Counted from the first letter of the stretch, positions 16,739 to 25,531 are shown. The stretch is 41,283 nucleotides of DNA from an uncultured Lachnospiraceae bacterium (GCA_949502235.1 CATBDC010000038.1:1-41283), one strand, 5' to 3'. The notes: generated from the sequence alone by a model not told the origin. Numbers and translations are program-made.

Positions 16739-18651
16739 AAAATATTATAATCGGTACAGCAGGACACATTGATCACGGAAAGACAACGCTTATTAAGGCG
16801 CTGACAGGACGGAACACAGACCGCTGGGAGGAGGAGCAGAGGCGGGGGATTACCATTGACTTAGGATTTACCTGGTTTGATCTCCCGGGCGGCGGCCGGG
16901 CAGGAATTATTGATGTTCCGGGTCATGAAAAATTTATTAATAATATGGTCGCAGGTGTTGTGGGGATGGATCTTGTGCTGCTGGTGATTGCGGCAGATGA
17001 AGGGATCATGCCCCAGACGAGAGAGCATATGGATATCCTCCATCTTTTAGGAATTGAGAAGAGCATTATCGTACTGAACAAATGTGATCTTGTAGACGAG
17101 GAGTGGCTGGAGCTTGTGGAGGAGGAGGTCCGGGAGGAGCTCCAGGGCACCTTCCTTGAGCATGCGCCTGTATTTAAGGTGTCAGCCGCCACAGGCCAGG
17201 GGCTTGACGAGCTGGTGAGTGTCATTGAGCATGTGACAAGCGATGAGGTTATATCAAAAGACACCCAGACGATTCCAAGACTTCCCATTGACCGTGCCTT
17301 CAGCCTGTCCGGCTTTGGAACTATTATTACAGGAACCCTTGTGTCAGGAACCATTACGAAGGAGGATACGCTGGAGATGTATCCTATCGGAAAGGAGTGT
17401 AAAATCCGGAGCATCCAGGTGCACGGCGAGGATAAAAAGGCCTGCTATGCAGGACAGCGTGTTGCTATCAACCTCTCCAATGTAAAAAAGAAGGAGATTA
17501 GGAGAGGCTGCGTACTGGCGCCGCCGGACAGTATGAAAAATACGGATCTTCTGGATGTAAAGCTTGATATGCTTGACTCCTCCATGCGTGTGCTGACGAA
17601 TCATACAAGGCTTCATTTTTTTACCGGAACGAGCGAAATTTTGTGCCGGGCCGTGCTGCTTGATAAGGAGGAATTGGGTCCGGGGGAGAGCGGTTATGTA
17701 CAGTTAAGGCTTGAGGAGAGCATTGCGGTGAGACGCGGCGATAAATTTGTGGTGCGGTTCTATTCACCTATGGAGACTATCGGCGGCGGAGTGATCTTAG
17801 AGCCGAATCCCACGGTAAAAAGACGTTTCCGGGAGGAAGCGATTGAGGAGCTTAAGAGGAAGGAATCCGGCTCCACGGCAGACATCATAGAGCTTCATAT
17901 TAAGGAGCATGCGGACACCCTGATTACTCTGGCAGAGCTTGCAAGACTTACTGCGCTATCTATGGAGGAGGTTAAGGAGGATGTAAGACTGCTTCTTGAG
18001 GAAGGAAGGATCCGCACTTACGCTATGCGCAAAGAAACCTATGCGTGGCATACGGACAGTGAAAGAGACATGCTTCATACACTTACAGCTACTCTTAAGA
18101 AATACGAGGAAGCACATCCCTACCGTTATGGGATGAAAAAGGCAGAGGCACAGATGACTCACTTTAAGAAAATAAAGGCAAATGTGTTTGACAGAATTAT
18201 AGAGGCCTTTGAGGAAACGGGGCAGGTGAAGCGCATCGATGAATTTTTATGCACACCAGAATATGAGGTGAGAAAGGATGGACTTTACACAAAAGTGTCA
18301 AAGAAGCTTCTTGACGCCTTTGAAAAAGCAGGGTATGACTTTGTCAGATATTCAGAGATAGATTTTGGAAATACTCCTGGTGATGCGGCAGACGACATCC
18401 TAAATATCCTGCTGGAGGAAAAGCAGATTGTGAAGGTGGCGGAGTATATGTATACAAAGAAGTCCTACATTGACGAGGCTGAGAGGATTATACGGGAAAA
18501 GCTTAAGGAAGAGCCTCTTATTACCATTGCGCAGGTCCGGGATATATTTAAAACAAGCAGAAAGAGTGCCAAACCGATACTGGAATACATGGACAGTATA
18601 AAAGTGACGAAAAAAACAGGAGCAGAAAGCGAAAGGGTGGCATACGAATGA
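16735..18651 (+). CDS. selB: Selenocysteine-specific translation elongation factor
   Basis: 638-aa GTPase that carries Sec-tRNA(Sec) to ribosomes at UGA codons marked by bSECIS. G1 is GTAGHIDHGKTTL (residues 7-19), G3 is DVPGHEKFINNM and G4 is NKCDLVD; EF-Tu-like domains II and III follow (FSLSGFGTIITGTL), then the SelB-specific C-terminal winged-helix repeats (from about residue 375) that bind the SECIS hairpin. The length includes all four winged helices. The ATG overlaps selA and the 3' end overlaps the LysR gene start (ATGA at 18648-18651). Confidence 0.97.
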   Translation: MKNIIIGTAGHIDHGKTTLIKALTGRNTDRWEEEQRRGITIDLGFTWFDLPGGGRAGIIDVPGHEKFINNMVAGVVGMDLVLLVIAADEGIMPQTREHMDILHLLGIEKSIIVLNKCDLVDEEWLELVEEEVREELQGTFLEHAPVFKVSAATGQGLDELVSVIEHVTSDEVISKDTQTIPRLPIDRAFSLSGFGTIITGTLVSGTITKEDTLEMYPIGKECKIRSIQVHGEDKKACYAGQRVAINLSNVKKKEIRRGCVLAPPDSMKNTDLLDVKLDMLDSSMRVLTNHTRLHFFTGTSEILCRAVLLDKEELGPGESGYVQLRLEESIAVRRGDKFVVRFYSPMETIGGGVILEPNPTVKRRFREEAIEELKRKESGSTADIIELHIKEHADTLITLAELARLTALSMEEVKEDVRLLLEEGRIRTYAMRKETYAWHTDSERDMLHTLTATLKKYEEAHPYRYGMKKAEAQMTHFKKIKANVFDRIIEAFEETGQVKRIDEFLCTPEYEVRKDGLYTKVSKKLLDAFEKAGYDFVRYSEIDFGNTPGDAADDILNILLEEKQIVKVAEYMYTKKSYIDEAERIIREKLKEEPLITIAQVRDIFKTSRKSAKPILEYMDSIKVTKKTGAESERVAYE

Positions 18652-19553
18652 ATTTAAAACAACTGGAGGCATTTGTACAGGTAGCTGAAGGGGGAAGCTT
18701 TTCCAAAGCGGCAAAGGAGCTTTTCCTGACTCAGCCTACCATAAGTGCGCATGTATCTTCTCTGGAAAAAGAGCTGAATGTCAGATTGTTTATCCGGAAT
18801 ACAAAAGAGGTAAGCCTTTCCGAGGACGGCAGGGATCTGTATAAATTTGCAAGGCAGATGGTGGAGCTGGAGCACAAGATAGAAGAGCGCTTCGGGGGCA
18901 AGGAAGAGGAGGAAAAGCAGTGTATTACCATAGCGACCTCCACAATACCTGCCCAGTATCTTCTTCCAAGGATCCTTCTTAAATTCCGGGAAAGATATCC
19001 GGACGAGCAGCTTAAGATTGTAGAGACAGACAGCAGCGAGGTGATTACACAGATTATAGATCATGTGGTTGAGATAGGCTTTACTGGAACAGTGCTTGAG
19101 AAAAAGCATTGTAAATATATACCGTTTTACAAGGATGAGCTGGCAATTATTACTCCTAATACAGAAAAATACCGGAGGCTTAAGGAGACGGGGGGAAGAA
19201 ATATCGGGTGGCTTAAGGATGAGCACTTGATTCTAAGAGAAGAAGGCTCCGGTACGCGCAAAGAGGCAGAAAAGCAGCTTAAGGAAGCCGGAATCGACAT
19301 GGCGGGCCTTGATATTATTGCCAGCATAGGAAATCAGGAAACCATTAAGAAATCAGTGAAGCAGGGAATGGGGATTACTATTCTCTCAAGACTTGCGGCG
19401 GAGGATGAGGCAGAAGAAGGGACGCTCATTACCTTTCCGATTCCAAAGGTTGATGCCGGGAGAGATATCAATCTTGTGTATAACAAAAACTATCAGCTTT
19501 CACACTCGGCAGAACGGTTTATCAAGATTGTAAAAGAGGTATATGAGGTATAG
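18648..19553 (+). CDS. LysR family regulator associated with selenium metabolism
   Basis: 301-aa LysR-type regulator. The N-terminal winged HTH is canonical (MNLKQLEAFVQVAEGGSFSK, then LTQPTISAHVSSLEKEL, LFIRNTKEVSLSEDG), followed by a periplasmic-binding-like effector domain (TIATSTIPAQYLLPRIL, REEGSGTRKEAEK). It overlaps selB by 4 nt, so it belongs to the selenium operon. LysR proteins of this kind recur next to selA/selB in Clostridia, which suggests control of selenium genes; the effector is unknown. It ends the operon before a convergent hairpin. Confidence 0.9.
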   Translation: MNLKQLEAFVQVAEGGSFSKAAKELFLTQPTISAHVSSLEKELNVRLFIRNTKEVSLSEDGRDLYKFARQMVELEHKIEERFGGKEEEEKQCITIATSTIPAQYLLPRILLKFRERYPDEQLKIVETDSSEVITQIIDHVVEIGFTGTVLEKKHCKYIPFYKDELAIITPNTEKYRRLKETGGRNIGWLKDEHLILREEGSGTRKEAEKQLKEAGIDMAGLDIIASIGNQETIKKSVKQGMGITILSRLAAEDEAEEGTLITFPIPKVDAGRDINLVYNKNYQLSHSAERFIKIVKEVYEV

Positions 19554-19596
19554 GCGGAAATACTGCCACTTGTATAGTGAATATCGTTCAAGGGAC

Positions 19597-19663
19597 GGAA
19601 GTATTAAGATGTCCTTCCTGGCGCAGGCTAAGGCAACGTTAGGAAGGGCATCTTAATACTTCC
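19597..19663. terminator. Bidirectional hairpin between lysR and dinD-like gene
   Basis: Arms of 23 nt (19597-19619 and 19641-19663) pair with a single G-T type mismatch around a 21-nt loop. On the plus strand the stem is followed by TTTGT. Placed between two convergent genes, it probably ends both transcripts. Its length and symmetry also fit a palindromic repeat. Confidence 0.6.
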
Positions 19664-19686
19664 TTTGTATCGCAATTGATAATGAT

Positions 19687-20595
19687 TCAATCATCCGGTG
19701 ATTTTGCCAGAACCTTTTGTTCCCGTTCTATCTGTTTAATGCTTTTATGCGGAGTGGGTAAGTCCTCTGGCATTGTTCCACCAAGTTCTTTGATTGTTTG
19801 GCGGACTTTTTTTCCGACTTCGTAATGTGTTTGGTTTGCAGCTACTTTTCCTGTAATTTTCTCCTTGCGAAGTTTTTCATCAGTCTGCGTGGCACGGAAA
19901 AGATTGGCAGCCAGCTCAGTACTGCCCATATGGTCAAGGATGTCCTGGCTTTTTTTCAATCCTTTCTTTGTGTGGATTTCTTTTCTCCCAAGACCGCCGT
20001 ACAATCCTTGATATCCTTTGTTTTGAAAGATAGCGTAATCACGAGGCTCTTTAACGCCCGCAAGCTGTGCAGCCTCCGCTAAAGATTTGTTATGTTCTTT
20101 CATTTCATTGCGGATGGCAAGGCGTTTCAAATCTTCATTAAGAGTGTCGTAATTTTCAATAAGTTCTTGTTGCCTTGTTTTTACTGCAAAGTAGGTTTGA
20201 CCGAATGCAATCACCTTTTTGCGGGAATCTCCATTCTGGACGATGAGATAACAGGCATAACGGGAAAGTTCATAATCATCAATAGTACGTTCCGCACCAG
20301 AACCTACGTTTACCATTTTGTTGACCTCAACAAAATGGTCGGGGGAGTAGTTGTCGCTATTGTTACAAGCAGTAATGGCTTTATCGAGAACTTTTTTAAA
20401 GTTCCGCCATTCTCTATATCCAAGGGCAGTTTGTAATTCCCTTGCGACCCAAAATTCTTCACCATATTTATTTACATGACGGATAGATTCAAAAAGAGAT
20501 TCAGTATAATTTGTTTCATCATCCGGCGTGAGTGCTTTTGGAAGAACACGTTCGGAAAATTTGTGTAGTTCATTTTCAAATTCTTTTTCATTCAT
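19687..20595 (-). CDS. DNA damage-inducible protein D (DinD)-like
   Basis: 302-aa protein like E. coli DinD, with a Bro-N-like N-terminal region: ESIRHVNKYGEEFWVARELQ, ALGYREWRNFKKVLDKAI, DDYELSRYACYLIVQNGD and RKKVIAFGQTYFAVKTRQQE. The C-terminal half (NKGYQGLYGGLGRKEI, DHMGSTELAANLFRATQTDEK) is typical of DinD. DinD is an SOS-regulated protein reported to interfere with RecA filaments in E. coli; here that is only by homology. I see no clear LexA box upstream. The gene is A/T-richer than its neighbours, lies on the opposite strand and separates the Sec operon from the selenium-supply genes, so acquisition by transfer is likely. Confidence 0.8.
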   Translation of the reverse strand: MNEKEFENELHKFSERVLPKALTPDDETNYTESLFESIRHVNKYGEEFWVARELQTALGYREWRNFKKVLDKAITACNNSDNYSPDHFVEVNKMVNVGSGAERTIDDYELSRYACYLIVQNGDSRKKVIAFGQTYFAVKTRQQELIENYDTLNEDLKRLAIRNEMKEHNKSLAEAAQLAGVKEPRDYAIFQNKGYQGLYGGLGRKEIHTKKGLKKSQDILDHMGSTELAANLFRATQTDEKLRKEKITGKVAANQTHYEVGKKVRQTIKELGGTMPEDLPTPHKSIKQIEREQKVLAKSPDD

Positions 20596-20850
20596 AGATA
20601 TTTACCTTGTGGGATTCGCATTGCGTCTTTGTGCTTCACTTCTCTTATCAAACATATCATGTGTAATATTAAAAATCAACAAAAAGTCTTTAAAATCAAC
20701 CAAAAGTGACAATTACCAGTCATTTATAGACAATATATATAAATAACCGTTTGTATCAAGGTTTTCAATTAGACGAAAGCCGGATAAAAGTTTATACTTG
20801 ATAACAAGGGATGTAATATAGTAAATGGAAAATGTGAAAGGAGCAGGAAG

Positions 20851-21987
20851 ATGATATATATGGACAATGCGGCAACCACCATGCATAAGCCCCAGGCTGT
20901 TATTGATGCGGTAGTTGCGGCTATGAGCTCTATGGGCAATGCGGGACGGGGAGCCAATGAGGCGTCTCTTAGTGCTTCAAGAGTGATTTATGATACGAGA
21001 GACAAGCTGTGCCGTTTTTTCGGCGGGGAAAACCCCAGACAGATTGTCTTTACCAATAACTCAACGGAAAGCCTTAATATTGCGATAAAAGGCCTCTTAA
21101 ATCCCGGAGATCATGTCATAACAACCATGCTGGAGCATAACTCTGTTCTAAGGCCTCTTTATGAGATGGAAAAAAAGGGCGTAGAGCTTACGATAGTGAG
21201 GAGCAATAAAAAGGGAACCTTTTCCCTTAAGGATATGGAGGAGGCTATCCGCCCGGAGACAAGGATGATTATCTGCACTAACGGATCGAACCTTACGGGA
21301 AACTATATTGATATTGAAAAGGTAGGGGAGCTGGCCCATGCACACGGGCTGTTATTTGTGGTGGATGCCTCCCAGACTGCAGGCGTCTTTCCCATTGATG
21401 TCCGGAAGATGCATATAGATGTTCTGTGCTTTACCGGACACAAGGGCCTTTTGGGTCCCCAGGGAATCGGCGGCATGTATGTGAGGGAGGGCCTTTCTAT
21501 CAGGCCTTTAAAGAGCGGCGGAAGCGGCGTTCAGACATATAGTAAGACCCATCCGGCCGAGATGCCAACAGCCCTGGAGGCAGGAACCTTAAATGGACAT
21601 GGAATCGCAGGCTTAAATGCGGCGGTAAGCTATATCAATGAGATAGGAATTGATACGATCCGTGAAAAAGAGCAGAGCCTTATGAGAAGGTTTTATGAGG
21701 GGGTAAAGGATATTCCGGGCGTAACGCTTTACGGAGATTTTGAAAGCTTTAACCGCTGCGCCATTGTAACCCTCAACATCGGTGATTATGATTCTTCAGA
21801 AGTGAGTGATGAGCTTCTTACAGAATATGGAATTTCCACAAGGCCGGGAGGACATTGTGCACCGCTTATGCACGAGGCTCTGGGAACTGTGGAGCAGGGA
21901 GCCGTGAGATTCAGCTTCTCACACTATAACACAGATGAAGAAGTGGACATTGCCATAAAGGCTGTCCGCGAGCTGGCGCGTGATTAG
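20851..21987 (+). CDS. Cysteine desulfurase family protein (class V aminotransferase fold, EF2568-like)
   Basis: 378-aa PLP enzyme. YMDNAATTMHKP at the N-terminus, PLP lysine in CFTGHKGLLGPQG (about K198) and a conserved cysteine in RPGGHCAPLMHEAL (about C336) place it with group II desulfurase/selenocysteine lyase-like proteins. It would release sulfur or selenium from cysteine or selenocysteine as an enzyme-bound persulfide/perselenide. The close family is found near selD and YedE in selenium-using Firmicutes. ATG 20851 follows GAAAGGAGCAGGAAG. It heads a four-gene group (this gene, yedE-like, TusA-like, DUF3343), supporting a role in selenium supply; preference for Se over S cannot be read from sequence. 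Confidence 0.85.
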   Translation: MIYMDNAATTMHKPQAVIDAVVAAMSSMGNAGRGANEASLSASRVIYDTRDKLCRFFGGENPRQIVFTNNSTESLNIAIKGLLNPGDHVITTMLEHNSVLRPLYEMEKKGVELTIVRSNKKGTFSLKDMEEAIRPETRMIICTNGSNLTGNYIDIEKVGELAHAHGLLFVVDASQTAGVFPIDVRKMHIDVLCFTGHKGLLGPQGIGGMYVREGLSIRPLKSGGSGVQTYSKTHPAEMPTALEAGTLNGHGIAGLNAAVSYINEIGIDTIREKEQSLMRRFYEGVKDIPGVTLYGDFESFNRCAIVTLNIGDYDSSEVSDELLTEYGISTRPGGHCAPLMHEALGTVEQGAVRFSFSHYNTDEEVDIAIKAVRELARD

Positions 21988-22063
21988 AGCTTTTACATGC
22001 GCCTGGAACCGGATTTGGAAAATATTTTATCCGGAATGAGAGAACAAAGGAGGAATTGAAACT

Positions 22064-23161
22064 ATGAATTTATCAGATTCAAAGAAAAAACTGGCGCTGG
22101 CCGGCGCCATATGCGGACTTGTAGCGGCATGTCTTGCATTTATGGGAAATCCGGCAAATATGGCGTTCTGTATCGCCTGCTTTATCCGTGATACAGCTGG
22201 AGCTCTCGGGATGCATCAGGCAGAGGTTGTCCAGTATGCAAGGCCAGAGATTATCGGCCTTGTACTGGGAGCATTTATCATTTCCGTGGCTACGAAGGAG
22301 TACCGCTCTACCGCAGGCTCCTCTACCATGACCCGGTTTGTGCTGGGAATGATTATTATGATCGGCTCTTTAGTATTTTTGGGATGCCCCTTACGTATGA
22401 TTATCCGTATGTCGGCAGGTGACCTAAATGCATGGGTGGCATTTGTGGGATTTGTCTTCGGAGTGGCTACCGGTGTATTTGCTTTGAAACAGGGCTTCAG
22501 TCTTGGAAGGGCACATGTGACAAGTAAGGCCAGCGGTGCAGTAATGCCGGTAATTATGGCGGGAATTCTTGTGCTTGCGCTTTGCACTTCCCTTCTTAAG
22601 GCAAGCGAGGCAGGCCCGGGAAGCCTTCACGCACCGATTATTGCGTCTCTTATCGGCGGCCTTGTTTTCGGTGCGTTTGCACAGAAGTCCAGAATGTGTT
22701 TTGCAGGAAGTATGCGTGACATTATCCTGATGAAGAACTTTGACTTGTTCAGTGTAATTGCAGGCTTGTTCGTTGTGATGCTGGTGTTTAATGTGGCAAC
22801 AGGGCGTTTTGTGCTTGGATTTAACACTCCGGGAATCATTGCCCATTCAGAGCATTTGTGGAATATCCTTGGTATGTACGCGGTGGGATTCGCAGCAGTG
22901 CTTGCAGGCGGCTGCCCCTTACGCCAGCTTATTCTGGCAGGGCAGGGCTCTTCTGACTCCGCAGTAACGGTACTGGGAATGTTCTTCGGCGCTGCTTTGT
23001 GCCATAACTTTGGCCTGGCCGCAAGCGGGACAGCCATGAACGCAGAGACACAGGAGGTTGTAGCAGGCGCGGTACCGTTAAACGGCAGGGTGGCGTGCAT
23101 TATCTGTATTGTTGTATGCTTTATCATTGCTTTTACCCATAAGCGCGAGCAGGCAAAGTAA
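22064..23161 (+). CDS. yedE: YedE-family putative selenium transporter
   Basis: 365-aa inner-membrane protein of the YeeE/YedE family, with about 9-10 hydrophobic segments. Repeated cysteine motifs typical of the family are seen: FLGCPLRMIIRMSAGD near residue 107, QKSRMCFAGSMRDI near 208 and GGCPLRQLILAGQG near 281, suggesting two pseudo-repeats with pore-lining cysteines. Homologues with this gene order are annotated as selenium transporters; transport of thiosulfate is the known function of the related YeeE, so the substrate is inferred. AGGAGG precedes the ATG at 22064. A TusA-like gene follows, as in other YedE loci. Confidence 0.85.
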   Translation: MNLSDSKKKLALAGAICGLVAACLAFMGNPANMAFCIACFIRDTAGALGMHQAEVVQYARPEIIGLVLGAFIISVATKEYRSTAGSSTMTRFVLGMIIMIGSLVFLGCPLRMIIRMSAGDLNAWVAFVGFVFGVATGVFALKQGFSLGRAHVTSKASGAVMPVIMAGILVLALCTSLLKASEAGPGSLHAPIIASLIGGLVFGAFAQKSRMCFAGSMRDIILMKNFDLFSVIAGLFVVMLVFNVATGRFVLGFNTPGIIAHSEHLWNILGMYAVGFAAVLAGGCPLRQLILAGQGSSDSAVTVLGMFFGAALCHNFGLAASGTAMNAETQEVVAGAVPLNGRVACIICIVVCFIIAFTHKREQAK

Positions 23162-23216
23162 AAATAGTTGAAAAATAAGGACATGTATAGTAATGTAAGA
23201 AAGAAGGTAAAATAAT

Positions 23217-23420
23217 ATGAAGGAAGTAGATGCAAGAGGTCTTTCCTGCCCAGAGCCACTTATGCTGACTGCAGAGGCTCTCAAGGGAGCGACAGAGGCA
23301 GTAAAGGTGCTGGTAACCGAGCCGCACCAGAGGATGAATGTGGAGAAATACGCAAAGGATCACGGAAAAACTCCGGTTTCATCCGAGAAAGACGGATACT
23401 TCGAAGTGGTGATTGAGTAA
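23217..23420 (+). CDS. TusA-like sulfurtransferase/sulfur- or selenium-carrier protein
   Basis: 67-aa single-domain TusA/SirA fold. The signature is VDARGLSCPEPLM with the CPxP cysteine at residue 11. Such proteins accept a persulfide (or perselenide) on that cysteine and pass it on in the cytoplasm. It lies between yedE and a DUF3343 gene, so it may take up sulfur/selenium entering through YedE or released by the desulfurase-like enzyme. ATG 23217 follows AAGAAGGTAAAATAAT. Confidence 0.88.
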   Translation: MKEVDARGLSCPEPLMLTAEALKGATEAVKVLVTEPHQRMNVEKYAKDHGKTPVSSEKDGYFEVVIE

Positions 23421-23422
23421 TT

Positions 23423-23659
23423 ATGAGAAAAAAAGAACTGAAGCTGGTGATAACCTTTCATACCACCGCCGATGCGATGGCGATGGAAAAAGCATGTAAG
23501 GAATATCAGGTGCCCGGACGGATTATTCCGGTTCCGAGGGCCATTTCGGCAGGCTGCGGCCTTTCCTGGTGCGCAGATCTTTCTGACAGAGAAGAGATTG
23601 CGGCTATGATGGAAAAGGCGGGGATTAAGGAAGAAGAGATGCACGAGTGCATGGTTTGA
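23423..23659 (+). CDS. DUF3343 family protein, putative Se/S carrier
   Basis: 78-aa protein of the DUF3343 family. It starts with LKLVITFHTTADAMAMEKAC and contains RAISAGCGLSWCADL, with a cysteine pair separated by four residues that could bind sulfur or selenium. DUF3343 genes are often next to YedE/TusA-like or SelD genes and are annotated as putative Se/S carriers without direct proof. It starts 2 nt after the previous stop, so it is co-translated with the TusA-like gene. Last gene of the supply group, followed by a terminator. Confidence 0.85.
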   Translation: MRKKELKLVITFHTTADAMAMEKACKEYQVPGRIIPVPRAISAGCGLSWCADLSDREEIAAMMEKAGIKEEEMHECMV

Positions 23660-23664
23660 TTTTC

Positions 23665-23708
23665 TAAAAAAGACAGGTACGTTTGGAAAAAAACGTTACC
23701 TGTCTTTT
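23665..23708. terminator. Rho-independent terminator shared by convergent genes
   Basis: AAAAGACAGGTACGTTT and AAACGTTACCTGTCTTTT form a stem with one bulged A around a short A-rich loop, followed by T-rich (A-rich on the other strand) flanks. It lies between the DUF3343 gene (+) and the TetR gene (-). Confidence 0.8.
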
Positions 23709-23730
23709 AAGGCTCAACATCCATAACTAA

Positions 23731-24318
23731 CTATACTCCTTTAACAAATGTATCTAATAAATGGGGCATTAGCTTATCACTGTACTCCGTGAGAGAATAT
23801 CTTCCTTTAAAGAGTGCCCAGTCATAAAGCAGCGCCCTTTCATACATGGCATAGAGATTCATCAGCTCCTCCGGAGTGCTGGTGTCTTTAAATTCACCGG
23901 ACTTTATGCCGTCAGAAATAATCTCCAGAATCCATTCAAAATAAAAGCGTTTTTTATCAACCAGCGATCTTTTATCTTTTGTGACAAGCTGTGAGGAATA
24001 GAGGGAGGCAAGAAGGTTAATATCAACGCTTGTCTCGATCATATAAAATAACTCGTGATTTAAAAACATCAGCTTATCATAGGCGGACAGCTCCGGGTCG
24101 ATAACTGCAGACAGCTCCTCATACTTTCCGTCAAACAGATTGGACAGGGAATTAAGAAGCGCTTCCTTGCCTTTAAAATAGTGATAAAATGTGCCCTTTG
24201 ACGTCTTGGAAGCTGCGATGATATCGTCTACAGTAGTATTGTCATACCCGTTTTTGTAGAATAAATTCCATGCGGCCTTTACAATGCGGCTTTTCGTAGA
24301 ACGCCGTTTACGTGGCAT
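23731..24318 (-). CDS. TetR family transcriptional regulator
   Basis: 195-aa regulator. The N-terminal HTH is typical: RIVKAAWNLFYKNGYDNTTV, DDIIAASKTSKGTFYHYF, KGKEALL. The C-terminal ligand domain is divergent. ATG 24318 has GGGAG eight bases upstream; an earlier in-frame ATG at 24336 would overlap that RBS. It has its own promoter just after prdF with two inverted repeats over it, suggesting self-repression, and may also control prdF or the prd genes. It lies where other organisms carry a different proline-reductase regulator (PrdR), but that link is only positional. Confidence 0.85.
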   Translation of the reverse strand: MPRKRRSTKSRIVKAAWNLFYKNGYDNTTVDDIIAASKTSKGTFYHYFKGKEALLNSLSNLFDGKYEELSAVIDPELSAYDKLMFLNHELFYMIETSVDINLLASLYSSQLVTKDKRSLVDKKRFYFEWILEIISDGIKSGEFKDTSTPEELMNLYAMYERALLYDWALFKGRYSLTEYSDKLMPHLLDTFVKGV

Positions 24319-24370
24319 CTGCATCACTCCCTTCATATGTGTGTGTTATCAAAAATAAAGCCTTATATAA

Positions 24371-24430
24371 ATAGAAACGGATTTGGTGCAAATCCGTTTC
24401 TATTATATCGAAATATTCGATTAATTTCAA
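24371..24430 (-). promoter_or_regulatory. TetR-gene promoter with two candidate operators
   Basis: Minus strand: TTGAAA (24425-24430), 17-nt spacer, TATAAT (24402-24407). The spacer region contains the dyad ATCGAA-ata-TTCGAT (24407-24421). Covering the predicted transcription start is a perfect inverted repeat with 15-nt arms and a GTG centre (24371-24385/24389-24403, half-site CAAATCCGTTTCTAT). Both dyads are in places where a repressor would block RNA polymerase. The larger one could instead be the prdF terminator. Confidence 0.6.
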
Positions 24431-24441
24431 CCCCGAAGAAA

Positions 24442-25476
24442 TTAACCTACCTGAAAACCATACTTTAATGGATCCTCTGGATCGATAAGATATGTAGCAA
24501 CGCCTGTCAGGTAGCAGCTTCCTGTAATCATAGGAATGACTGCGTCAAAATCCCCAACCTTTGCGGTCTCTTTGATAACGCCCTTGAACAGTGAGCCGAT
24601 AAAGCTTTCGTAAATAAATTCCTCGCCCACCTTAATCTCTCCCCAGTGGTGAAGAGTAGCAAGCTTTGCGCTTGTACCTGTTCCGCATGGTGAACGGTCA
24701 GCCATAGCGTCTCCGAAGATAACCACATTTCTCATATTTGCCTTGTCCGGGTTCGGTGTCGGTCCGTAGAACTCAACCAGATCAACGCTTGTAATGTCAA
24801 GGAGAGGATGTTTTACAGGGATGTCTCTGTTAATTGCTTCTAACATCTTCATACCAAGCTTTGCATACTCCGGAACAGACTTGGGATTGATCTCTCCGAT
24901 ATCAAGCTTTGTAGTGTCAACCAAGGCGAAGAAGCTTCCGCCAAAGGAGATAGTGAACTCGATCTCTTTCCCGTCAATCGTAACCTTCTGGTTCTCCTTG
25001 TAAACAAATGCCGGTACATTCGTAAGGGTAACGCTCTCAACCTTTCCGTTCTTAACAATCGCCGTTGTGCGGATAAGTCCTGCCGGAGCTTCCAAAACAA
25101 CCTCGTTCTCGCCTTCGTGGGACTCTACAAGGCCTGCCTCAACTGCTACGGTAACAGCGCCGATGGTACAGTGTCCGCACATGTTCAGGTATCCGCCCGT
25201 ATCCATAAACATAACGCCGAACTGTGCCTCCGGATTTACCGGCTCACAAAGGAAAGCGCCGAACATGTCGTGATGTCCTCTTGGCTCAAACATAAGGGCA
25301 GTACGAACATGGTCGTAATTCTCCTCCATCCATTTTTTCTTCTCGATCATCGTGCTGCCTTCCGGCTCCGGGAAACCGCCGATAACGATACGGCAGAATT
25401 CTCCGACTGTGTGTGAATCTACAACCTGAAGTGCGCCCTCGAAACGGTCAAAATTCACCTTTGCTTCTAATTTCAT
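24442..25476 (-). CDS. prdF: Proline racemase
   Basis: 344-aa PLP-independent racemase. The two catalytic cysteines sit in the family motifs: MCGHC (C100) and DRSPCGTGTSA (C264); VDSHTVGEFCRIV near residue 18 and GGSFFALVD near 180 are also typical. It interconverts L- and D-proline; D-proline is the substrate of D-proline reductase encoded on the other side of tRNA-Sec. ATG 25476 follows GGAGGTAGCAGGAT. The related 4-hydroxyproline epimerases share the fold, but the prd context favours proline. It is transcribed away from prdC with a leader of about 220 nt containing repeats and a possible pseudoknot. Confidence 0.92.
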   Translation of the reverse strand: MKLEAKVNFDRFEGALQVVDSHTVGEFCRIVIGGFPEPEGSTMIEKKKWMEENYDHVRTALMFEPRGHHDMFGAFLCEPVNPEAQFGVMFMDTGGYLNMCGHCTIGAVTVAVEAGLVESHEGENEVVLEAPAGLIRTTAIVKNGKVESVTLTNVPAFVYKENQKVTIDGKEIEFTISFGGSFFALVDTTKLDIGEINPKSVPEYAKLGMKMLEAINRDIPVKHPLLDITSVDLVEFYGPTPNPDKANMRNVVIFGDAMADRSPCGTGTSAKLATLHHWGEIKVGEEFIYESFIGSLFKGVIKETAKVGDFDAVIPMITGSCYLTGVATYLIDPEDPLKYGFQVG

Positions 25477-25504
25477 ATCCTGCTACCTCCTGCATTCATT
25501 TTTG

Positions 25505-25531
25505 TTACTTATAGAAGCTTGCTATAAGTAA
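25505..25531. promoter_or_regulatory. Inverted repeat TTACTTATAG/CTATAAGTAA in the prdF leader
   Basis: Perfect 10-nt arms (25505-25514, 25522-25531) around AAGCTTG, about 30-55 nt upstream of the prdF start. The same half-site (TTACTTATAA, and ATAAGTAA inverted) occurs before prdC at 25989-26030, suggesting a shared operator or RNA motif. Confidence 0.45.

Noticed and set aside
20596-20850. LexA/SOS box before the dinD-like gene
   Set aside because: No GAAC-N4-GTTC or close variant on either strand.
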